From the NCBI GenBank assembly GCA_902783405.1, contig CACZQZ010000131.1, positions 1 through 7,274 of the forward strand: a stretch of DNA of 7,274 nucleotides, given 5' to 3'. Source of the DNA: an uncultured Erysipelotrichaceae bacterium. GTDB lineage: Bacteria; Bacillota_I; Bacilli_A; RF39; UBA660. Numbering within the stretch: position 1 is the first letter of the stretch; the number at the start of each line of letters is the position of its first letter. Below, in pieces: positions 1 to 4,833 of the stretch. A program made the translations under genes and the position numbers. The notes under the pieces were generated by a model that saw only the letters and a list, made by a program, of their open reading frames with translations, was not told the DNA's origin and did no database searches.

Positions 1-1
1 A

Positions 2-10
2 TGTTATAAA
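2..10 (+). promoter_or_regulatory. Extended -10 promoter of the hsp20 gene
   Basis: The bases TGTTATAAA fit the extended -10 pattern TGnTATAAT with one mismatch at the last position. Any -35 element lies outside the window. Transcription would start about seven bases downstream, near A17 (G14 also possible), giving a leader of roughly 40 bases. No CIRCE (HrcA) repeat and no CtsR heptad repeat is visible between here and the gene, but the region upstream of base 1 cannot be seen. Assignment rests on the match and position only. Confidence 0.5.
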
Positions 11-14
11 TGTG

Positions 15-47
15 CTACCATTCATTGATAACACAAATGAAAGGAAG
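15..47 (+). promoter_or_regulatory. Leader hairpin masking the hsp20 ribosome-binding site (candidate RNA thermometer)
   Basis: Bases 15-26 (CTACCATTCATT) pair with bases 36-47 (AATGAAAGGAAG). Ten of twelve positions are Watson-Crick pairs, with two A-A mismatches at 17/45 and 20/42 and a nine-base loop at 27-35. The right arm contains the whole SD sequence GAAAGGAAG (39-47) of the small heat-shock gene. A short, AU-rich, mismatch-containing helix that hides the SD is the design of known RNA thermometers of small heat-shock genes (ROSE-type and Synechocystis hsp17-type). If transcription starts at A17 the outermost two pairs are lost but the core helix 18-26/36-44 remains. The pairing is seen directly; heat regulation is inferred. 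Confidence 0.55.
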
Positions 48-56
48 ATGATGTGT

Positions 57-470
57 ATGATGTTAGTACCAAGAAGAAATAGTTTCGATTTATTTGATGA
101 CTTTTTTGATGATGGATTCTTTACTAGAAAAGAAAAAAATTTAATGAAGACAGATATTAAGGAAACAAAAGATAAGTTTTTACTTGACATTGATCTCCCT
201 GGCTTTGAAAAAAATAACATTGATTTATCTTTAAATAATGGATATTTAAATATTTCAGCTAAAGTAGAAAAAGAAGATGAATCAAATGAAGAAGAAAAAT
301 TTGTTCGTAGAGAAAGATTTTCTGGAGAATGTTCTCGTAGTTTCTATGTAGGGGATAACATTAAAGAAGATGACATTAAAGCAGAATTTAAAAATGGTAT
401 TTTAAAAATTGAAGTGCCAAAGAAAGAAGAAAAAGAAATCGAAACAAAAAAACAAATCGAAATTAAGTAA
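57..470 (+). CDS. Small heat-shock protein, Hsp20/alpha-crystallin family
   Basis: This is an ATP-independent holdase chaperone that binds unfolding proteins in the cytoplasm and keeps them ready for refolding by DnaK/ClpB. The 137-residue product has a short Phe/Asp-rich N-terminal arm (about 1-30), then the alpha-crystallin domain (about 31-121). Landmarks are DLPGF at 46-50, a RRERFSG segment at 84-90 followed by SFYV, and the family signature NGILKIEVPK at 113-122. The C-terminus carries the I-x-I motif (I134-E-I136) that docks into a neighbouring subunit during oligomer assembly. It resembles clostridial Hsp18. Several starts are in frame (GTG 12; ATG 48, 51, 57, 60). ATG 57 is chosen because the SD at 39-47 lies nine bases upstream, and the MLVPRR beginning resembles the start of clostridial homologues as I recall them. 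GTG 12 would fall at or before the predicted transcription start. The gene is followed by tandem stops TAA TGA and a terminator, so it is probably monocistronic. Confidence 0.93.
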   Translation: MMLVPRRNSFDLFDDFFDDGFFTRKEKNLMKTDIKETKDKFLLDIDLPGFEKNNIDLSLNNGYLNISAKVEKEDESNEEEKFVRRERFSGECSRSFYVGDNIKEDDIKAEFKNGILKIEVPKKEEKEIETKKQIEIK

Positions 471-474
471 TGAA

Positions 475-499
475 GAGCAATCAAAATGATTGCTTTTTT
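475..499 (+). terminator. Rho-independent terminator of hsp20
   Basis: GCAATCA (477-483) pairs perfectly with TGATTGC (487-493) across a three-base AAA loop. Outer A-T and G-T pairs lengthen the stem slightly. Six T residues follow (494-499). It begins five bases after the hsp20 stop codon and separates the heat-shock gene from the partition operon. Confidence 0.88.
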
Positions 500-541
500 A
501 CATGATATAAATAAAAATACTTAAGGAATATAAAGGAAAAA

Positions 542-579
542 TAGAATTTTTAAATCTTTTTGTTTTAGTAGAAATTCTA
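542..579. repeat. Imperfect inverted repeat in the hsp20-parA spacer
   Basis: TAGAATTTTTA (542-552) pairs with TAGAAATTCTA (569-579) over eleven positions with one G-T wobble, leaving a 16-base T-rich loop. Eight consecutive outer pairs are exact. On the minus strand the right-hand end is followed by TTTTT, so it could be a weak reverse terminator. It could also be a protein-binding site upstream of the parA promoter, or a chance palindrome in AT-rich DNA. The rest of this 176-base spacer holds only the terminator and the promoter described separately; no small gene is visible. Confidence 0.3.
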
Positions 580-608
580 AAAAAAATATGGATTTCTTTT
601 ACCAGTTA

Positions 609-617
609 TGATAAAAT
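609..617 (+). promoter_or_regulatory. Probable extended -10 promoter of the parAB operon
   Basis: TGATAAAAT fits the extended -10 form TGnTATAAT with one mismatch. No convincing -35 hexamer lies 16-18 bases upstream, which is tolerated by extended -10 promoters. Transcription would start near base 624, leaving a leader of about 23 bases before the parA start. TATGAT at 607-612 is an overlapping alternative -10. The preceding 90 bases are AT-rich with T and A runs, which could act as an UP-like element. Confidence 0.45.
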
Positions 618-646
618 GATATGTAGTATGTAAAGATGGTGATAGT

Positions 647-1432
647 ATGGGTAAAATTATAGCTCTTGTAAATCAAAAAGGAGGAGTTGGTAAAACAACT
701 TCTAGTATTAACTTAGCTGCCTCTTTAGGAGCTTTAAATCAAAAAGTATTATTAGTAGATTTAGATCCACAAGGTAATGCTACTACAGGGGTAGGTATTA
801 ATAAAGCAGATATAAAAAAAAGCACGTATGATTTAATAACAGATCGATGTTCTTTAGAAAAAGCTATTGTACCCACAAAGTTTAAGAATCTATATGTAAT
901 ACCCGCTACTATTAATTTAGCAGGAGCAGACATTGAACTTATGGATATGGGAAGAGTAGATCATGAATTTAATAAAGCAGGACAATTAAAAAAACATTTG
1001 GATAAAGCTAAGAATGTTTTTGATTATACTATAATTGATTGTCCACCTTCTTTAGGGTTACTTACAAGTAATGCTTTAACCGCTGCTAATTCCGTTATTA
1101 TTCCTGTGCAATGTGAATTTTTTGCACTAGAGGGAATTATGCAACTACTAAATACCATTATGCTTGCTCAAAAGTCTTTAAACAAAAAATTAGAAATTGA
1201 AGGAGTTCTACTCACGATGCTTGATAATCGTACAAACTTAGGATTAGAAGTAGTAGAAGATATCAAAAGTTATTTTAAAGAAAAAGTATATGATACTATT
1301 ATTCCAAGATTAGTTAGACTCTCAGAAGCACCTAGTCACGGAAAACCAATTATTGCTTATGATCCTCAAAGTAGAGGAACGGAAGCATATTTAAATTTAG
1401 CGAAAGAAGTGATGGAGAGAAATGGAAAGTAG
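647..1432 (+). CDS. parA: Chromosome-partitioning ATPase ParA (Soj)
   Basis: ParA is a deviant-Walker ATPase that dimerises on ATP, binds DNA nonspecifically over the nucleoid and is released when ParB stimulates hydrolysis. It drives origin segregation and, in Bacillus, also tunes DnaA activity. The 261-residue product has the deviant Walker A KGGVGKTT at 11-18 with signature Lys11 and catalytic Lys16, the A' motif DLDPQGNAT at 38-46 with Asp40, and Walker B IIDCPP at 129-134. The C-terminal motif RLVRLSEAPSHGKP lies at 221-234. Arg195 and Arg224 correspond to the DNA-binding arginines 189 and 218 of Bacillus Soj, from memory and with a six-residue offset. Length and motifs are full and typical of chromosomal ParA. 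The start is supported by GGTGAT at 638-643, which matches the anti-SD strand, although spacing is short (three bases). It overlaps parB by eleven bases. The usual upstream neighbours rsmG and noc are absent here. Confidence 0.97.
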   Translation: MGKIIALVNQKGGVGKTTSSINLAASLGALNQKVLLVDLDPQGNATTGVGINKADIKKSTYDLITDRCSLEKAIVPTKFKNLYVIPATINLAGADIELMDMGRVDHEFNKAGQLKKHLDKAKNVFDYTIIDCPPSLGLLTSNALTAANSVIIPVQCEFFALEGIMQLLNTIMLAQKSLNKKLEIEGVLLTMLDNRTNLGLEVVEDIKSYFKEKVYDTIIPRLVRLSEAPSHGKPIIAYDPQSRGTEAYLNLAKEVMERNGK

Positions 1433-2288
1433 AAAACGAGCTTTAGGTAGGGGATTAGAGCAGTTATTCAATAGTGATAATTTAGATCTTGAAGCATTAG
1501 AAACGCAAATTTATGAGACGACATCAAATGAAGAAATCATAGAATTACCATTAGAAGAATTAAGACCAAATCCTTATCAACCAAGAAAAACATTTAAAGA
1601 TGAAAGTTTAGATGAGCTTGCTGCTTCAATCAAAGAACATGGTGTATTTCAACCAATTATTGTTAAAAAAAGTATCAAAGGTTATGAAATTATAGCTGGA
1701 GAAAGAAGATATAGAGCATCTAAAAAAGCAGGTTTAAAGAAAATTCCAGCTATTGTAAGACATTTTACTGATGAACAAATGATGGAAATTGCTCTTTTAG
1801 AAAACCTGCAAAGAGAAAATTTAAATGCTATAGAAGAAGCAGAAGCATATACTTCTATGATAGAAAAATTAGGAATTACACAAGAGGAATTATCTAAAAA
1901 AATAGGGAAAAGTAGAAGTTATATAAGTAATACTATTGGATTACTTAGACTTCCAAAAGAAGTTCAAAAATATGTTATATCAGGAAAACTTTCGATGAGT
2001 CATGCCAGAACACTTAGTAAGCTAGATGATGATGAAGAAATCGTAAAAATGGCAGAGGATATAATTGAAAATAAATTACCAGTACGTAAAGTAGAAATAC
2101 AAACAGAAAAAGAACCTAAAAAAAGAGAAAAGAAAACGAGATATTCTGAATTTGAGTATGTAGAAAACTTATTTAGAGAAAAATTAGATACTAAAGTAAT
2201 TGTAAAAGAAAATAAAATAGAAATATCTTTTACAAATGTGGCAGATTTAAATCGTATTTTAGAAATATTAGATATAAAGGAAAATTAA
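1422..2288 (+). CDS. parB: Chromosome-partitioning protein ParB (Spo0J), CTP-dependent DNA clamp
   Basis: ParB loads at parS sites, switches on CTP binding into a sliding clamp, recruits SMC and triggers ParA hydrolysis. In the 288-residue product, a basic N-terminal peptide KRALGRGLEQLF (5-16) fits the ParA-stimulating tail. The CTP-binding domain follows, with LRPNPYQPRKTF at 47-58, GERRYRA at 93-99 (the GERRxR CTP motif) and ENLQREN at 127-133. A helix-turn-helix lies at about 152-176 (TQEELSKKIGKSRSYISN) for parS reading. A charged Lys/Glu linker (about 222-240) leads to a C-terminal dimerisation domain at about 241-285. The length is usual for a chromosomal ParB. It starts inside parA with an SD (GGAG, 1414-1417) in the parA coding sequence, so translation is probably coupled and the two proteins are made in fixed ratio. 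It is ParB rather than the paralogue Noc because of the adjacent ParA and the N-terminal ParA-interaction peptide. Confidence 0.96.
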   Translation: MESRKRALGRGLEQLFNSDNLDLEALETQIYETTSNEEIIELPLEELRPNPYQPRKTFKDESLDELAASIKEHGVFQPIIVKKSIKGYEIIAGERRYRASKKAGLKKIPAIVRHFTDEQMMEIALLENLQRENLNAIEEAEAYTSMIEKLGITQEELSKKIGKSRSYISNTIGLLRLPKEVQKYVISGKLSMSHARTLSKLDDDEEIVKMAEDIIENKLPVRKVEIQTEKEPKKREKKTRYSEFEYVENLFREKLDTKVIVKENKIEISFTNVADLNRILEILDIKEN

Positions 2289-2289
2289 T

Positions 2290-3078
2290 ATGGATAAAAC
2301 TGTAATAAGAGAAATTTTTGCTCCAATTTTTATTATAATATGTGCTACAATAGTATATAAAATAGTACATGCTATATTAAAAAAGGCTCTACTTAGAGAC
2401 CCAAAATTTGGGGATGCAGCGAAGAAAAAGACATTAATATCATTAATTAATAATATATTTAAATATATTATCGCTGCAATTGCTATTTTAATGATTTTAG
2501 ATAATTTTGGCATTGATACTAAAGCTATTATTGCATCTTTGGGAGTAGGTATTGCTGTAGTTGGTTTAGCACTTCAAGATTTACTTAAAGATTTTGTGGC
2601 TGGGATATTTATTGTATTTGAAAATCAATTTAATGTTGGAGATTGGGTAACTATAGGAGACTTTAGAGGCGAAGTAATTAGTATTGGCCCAAAATCAGTT
2701 CGTATAAAGTCATATACTGGTGAAGTTAAAATTATTGCTAATCGTTTAATAACAGAGGTAATTAATCACAATATTAAAGATGATATGGCTTTAATAGATG
2801 TTTCTGTTTCTTATGAAGAAGATTTAGATAAGGTTGAAAGTGTATTAATAAATTTGTTTAAAAATATAAAAGAAGAAATTCCTGAGATTAATAATCAAAT
2901 ACAAATTTTAGGAGTAGATGATTTAGGTGAGTCTGGAATTATATATAAAATAGCTGCACCTTGTGATCCTGTGACGACATTTACGGTTCAAAGAAAATTA
3001 AGAAAATTAATAAAGCAAGAATTTGATAAAAATAGTATTACAATTCCTTATAAACAGGTGGTGATACATCATGAATAA
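2290..3078 (+). CDS. MscS-family small-conductance mechanosensitive channel
   Basis: This is predicted to be a heptameric membrane channel that opens under membrane tension and releases solutes during hypo-osmotic shock. The 262-residue protein has three transmembrane segments (about 8-30, 52-71 and 76-110), close to the classical E. coli MscS size. The pore-lining third helix carries the small-residue pattern ASLGVGIAVVGLALQD (82-97). FNVGDWV at 114-120 opens the MscS beta domain, with the conserved hydrophilic stretch continuing through KIIANRLI (147-154). An alpha/beta C-terminal domain ends in IPYKQVVIH, the usual IPxPQ-like tail. The position equivalent to Gly113 of E. coli MscS after GLALQ appears to be Asp97, which may affect desensitisation. 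The start is one base after the parB stop, with AAAGGA (2276-2281) inside the end of parB as the SD. An mscS gene directly behind parB is, from memory, a recurring arrangement in Bacillota such as Staphylococcus. Confidence 0.92.
   Translation: MDKTVIREIFAPIFIIICATIVYKIVHAILKKALLRDPKFGDAAKKKTLISLINNIFKYIIAAIAILMILDNFGIDTKAIIASLGVGIAVVGLALQDLLKDFVAGIFIVFENQFNVGDWVTIGDFRGEVISIGPKSVRIKSYTGEVKIIANRLITEVINHNIKDDMALIDVSVSYEEDLDKVESVLINLFKNIKEEIPEINNQIQILGVDDLGESGIIYKIAAPCDPVTTFTVQRKLRKLIKQEFDKNSITIPYKQVVIHHE
3056..3065 (+). promoter_or_regulatory. Extended ribosome-binding site of the DUF951 gene
   Basis: AGGTGGTGAT matches nine of ten bases of the ideal anti-SD complement AGGAGGTGAT, far stronger than the sites of parA and parB. 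It lies inside the end of mscS, five bases before the ATG at 3071. It decides that start and suggests that the small protein can be made at a high rate independently of ribosomes finishing mscS. Confidence 0.75.
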
Positions 3079-3256
3079 TGATTATAAATTAGGAAGTATT
3101 GTTATGATGAAGAAGCAACATCCTTGTGGAACAAATGAATGGGAAATTACAAGAGTTGGTGCGGACATTAAAATAAAATGTATTTATTGTAATCGAAATA
3201 TATTAATTCCTAGAGTAGAATTTAATAAAAAAATTAAAAAAGTACTTACTTTTTAG
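3071..3256 (+). CDS. DUF951 family small protein
   Basis: This 61-residue protein belongs to DUF951, a family of unknown function. The recognisable core is KKQHPCG at 14-20, a Trp-Glu pair at 24-25, and RVGADIKIKC at 28-37, followed by a CxxC (Cys37, Cys40) and a basic tail. His17, Cys19, Cys37 and Cys40 are spaced so that they could form one metal site, and the family resembles a small beta-barrel or zinc-ribbon nucleic-acid binder. That is inference only. The gene overlaps the end of mscS by eight bases and has a near-perfect SD. From memory, DUF951 genes sit between mscS/parB and the ribosome-associated GTPase gene ychF in many Bacillota, which suggests a link to translation or replication. 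In this window the following gene is not ychF. Confidence 0.88.
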   Translation: MNNDYKLGSIVMMKKQHPCGTNEWEITRVGADIKIKCIYCNRNILIPRVEFNKKIKKVLTF

Positions 3257-3260
3257 GAGG
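3255..3260 (+). promoter_or_regulatory. Ribosome-binding site overlapping the DUF951 stop codon
   Basis: A perfect AGGAGG starts within the TAG stop (3254-3256) of DUF951 and lies four bases before the ATG at 3265. A ribosome terminating on DUF951 would sit on this site, so translation of the transporter is likely coupled to DUF951. Confidence 0.8.
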
Positions 3261-3264
3261 CTGT

Positions 3265-4782
3265 ATGAAAAAAAGAAAAGAAAGATTATCATTAGGACCA
3301 GTATTTACCATTATGATTATGATTTTAATTATAATGATTACTAGTTTTATTTTTTCTATATTACAAATTAGAGGGGATAGAACTTCTATTGTAAATGGGA
3401 CACTTGAAACATCAGTTGTTAGTGTACAAAATATTTTTTCTTTAAGTGGATTTAAATATTTACTTTCAAATACGATTACCAATTTACATCTATTTGAGCC
3501 CTTATATTTTTTAATTGTTAGTTTGATTGGAATTGGTATTGGAGAAAAAAGTGGACTTTTTAAAGCAGTGTTTTCAAATTCTAGAACATTAAAAATAGGA
3601 CCACTTACTGTTATTACATTATTTTTAAGCATTATATCTACTGTAATTGGTGAATATAGTTTTGCTTTAATTCTTCCTTTTGTAGGTGTTCTTTACAAGT
3701 ACATGGGGAAAAATCCTGTATATGGTATTTTAGTTTCATTTATAGGGCTTACTATTGGATATGCTAGTGGAGTTTTTATCAATTATGATACTTATTCTCT
3801 TGGTATACTTACTGAAGCAGCCGCAAAAGTTGAAGTAGATCCAAACTATATTTTCTCATCTTTTTCTACTTATTATATTTTCTTATCAAGTGCCTTTATT
3901 TTGACTATTATTGGTAGTATGGTGGTTTTAAAATTTTTAGAGCCTAAATTACCTAGTACAGAAACAGAAATAGAAGAAGATTTAAAAGTAGATAAAAGTG
4001 CATTAATGTATAGTAATTTTACATTAATATTGTTAGTCATGATTATTATTTATATGATTATACCAGGACTTCCTTTTAGTGGAATGTTACTAGATCGATC
4101 ACAAAAAGAATATATTCCTATGTTATTAGGAGAAAATTCACCATTTAGAAATTCTATTATATTTATTGTATCTGTTTTATTTATGATTTGTGGATATATT
4201 TATGGAAGAATGTCTGGAAATATTAAAAATAGTACAGATTATAGTGTAGGTCTTTCTAAAAGTTTTGATAATTTAGGTTACGTTTTTGTTTTAATGTTTT
4301 TTGCATCTCAAATGATTGGTTTATTAAATTATACTAATCTAGGGGAAGTTGTAGCAACTATTCTAATTAATTGGCTTAGTTCTGTAAATTTTTCTGGAAT
4401 AATTTTAATTTTAACATTTTTTATTATTGTTATTTTAATTAGTATATTAGTTCCAGGTACTTTAGAAAAATATTCGATTGTATCTCCAATGATTGTTCCT
4501 TTATTTATGAGAGCGAATATTACGCCAGACTTTACACAATTTATTTTTCAAGTTGCGGATGGTATTGGAAAATCAATAACGCCAATTTTCATGTATTTTA
4601 TTGTTTTGATTGCATTTTTAGAAAAATATGATACAAATGAAAAAACAAAAACAACAATTTTTGGAACCATTAGAGTACTTTTACCTTCAATTTTAATTTT
4701 AACGGGAGTATGGATTTTAATTATTTTAGGTTTTTATATTATTGGGCTTCCAATAGGAGTAGGAACACAAACAACGTTATAG
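3265..4782 (+). CDS. AbgT-family transporter, divergent
   Basis: This is an integral membrane transporter of the AbgT family, whose studied members import p-aminobenzoyl-glutamate (E. coli AbgT) or export p-aminobenzoate and sulfonamides (MtrF, YdaH). The 505-residue product has roughly ten or more hydrophobic segments and family landmarks in order. These are a first membrane helix at about 11-33, FKYLLSNTITN at 63-73, IGIGIGEKSGLF at 88-99, FVLMFFASQMIGLLNYTNLG at 341-360, and the C-terminal GLPIGVG at 494-500. The hairpin region with VPLFMRANITPDFTQF (411-426) matches the AbgT substrate core. Compared with YdaH from memory, Pro421 and Asp432 are kept, and Asp175 probably corresponds to the N-terminal half Asp. 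Asn390 is replaced by Ser393, Trp400 by Tyr403 and Arg426 by Gln429. The substrate may therefore differ from p-aminobenzoyl-glutamate. It is the last gene of the parAB operon and ends in a terminator. The family call is fairly sure; substrate and direction are unknown. Confidence 0.82.
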   Translation: MKKRKERLSLGPVFTIMIMILIIMITSFIFSILQIRGDRTSIVNGTLETSVVSVQNIFSLSGFKYLLSNTITNLHLFEPLYFLIVSLIGIGIGEKSGLFKAVFSNSRTLKIGPLTVITLFLSIISTVIGEYSFALILPFVGVLYKYMGKNPVYGILVSFIGLTIGYASGVFINYDTYSLGILTEAAAKVEVDPNYIFSSFSTYYIFLSSAFILTIIGSMVVLKFLEPKLPSTETEIEEDLKVDKSALMYSNFTLILLVMIIIYMIIPGLPFSGMLLDRSQKEYIPMLLGENSPFRNSIIFIVSVLFMICGYIYGRMSGNIKNSTDYSVGLSKSFDNLGYVFVLMFFASQMIGLLNYTNLGEVVATILINWLSSVNFSGIILILTFFIIVILISILVPGTLEKYSIVSPMIVPLFMRANITPDFTQFIFQVADGIGKSITPIFMYFIVLIAFLEKYDTNEKTKTTIFGTIRVLLPSILILTGVWILIILGFYIIGLPIGVGTQTTL

Positions 4783-4804
4783 AGAATTCAATTCTCTTTT
4801 TTTT
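4781..4804 (+). terminator. Rho-independent terminator of the parAB-mscS-DUF951-transporter operon
   Basis: AGAGAAT (4781-4787) pairs perfectly with ATTCTCT (4791-4797) around a three-base TCA loop, followed by a run of eight Ts (4797-4804). The left arm begins inside the TAG stop codon of the transporter gene. The repeat is a nearly continuous palindrome, so it forms a compact hairpin, and it marks the operon end. Confidence 0.88.
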
Positions 4805-4805
4805 G

Positions 4806-4814
4806 TGTTATAAT
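4806..4814 (+). promoter_or_regulatory. Extended -10 promoter of the yfhO-like gene
   Basis: TGTTATAAT is a perfect extended -10 element, one base after the terminator U-tract. A weak -35-like TTCAAT (4787-4792) with a 16-base spacer lies inside the terminator hairpin. Transcription would begin near A4821, which is also the first base of the ribosome-binding site, so the predicted leader is only about 13 bases. Confidence 0.7.
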
Positions 4815-4820
4815 AAATAC

Positions 4821-4826
4821 AGGAGG
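4821..4826 (+). promoter_or_regulatory. Ribosome-binding site at the predicted 5' end of the yfhO-like mRNA
   Basis: A perfect AGGAGG lies seven bases before the ATG at 4834 and fixes that start. It coincides with the predicted transcription start, so the exact start base would decide how much of the SD is present in the message. Confidence 0.75.
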
Positions 4827-4833
4827 TTTTGCT

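Noticed and set aside
1..56. CIRCE or CtsR operator upstream of hsp20
   Set aside because: Neither the CIRCE inverted repeat (TTAGCACTC/GAGTGCTAA) nor the CtsR heptad repeat is present; they could still lie left of the window.
581..606. Clear -35 element for the parA promoter
   Set aside because: No hexamer at 16-18 bases from the -10 resembles TTGACA closely enough to report.
739..933. Reverse-strand open frame of 64 codons inside parA
   Set aside because: It lies wholly within a well-conserved ParA coding region, has no recognisable domain and no convincing ribosome-binding site.
2268..2513. Reverse-strand open frame of 81 codons over the parB-mscS junction
   Set aside because: Its hydrophobic look is the shadow of the MscS membrane helices in AT-rich DNA; no family similarity is recognised.
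3246..3632. Reverse-strand open frame of 128 codons opposite the transporter start
   Set aside because: It is antisense to conserved AbgT-family sequence with low-complexity Ile/Lys runs, so it is a shadow frame.
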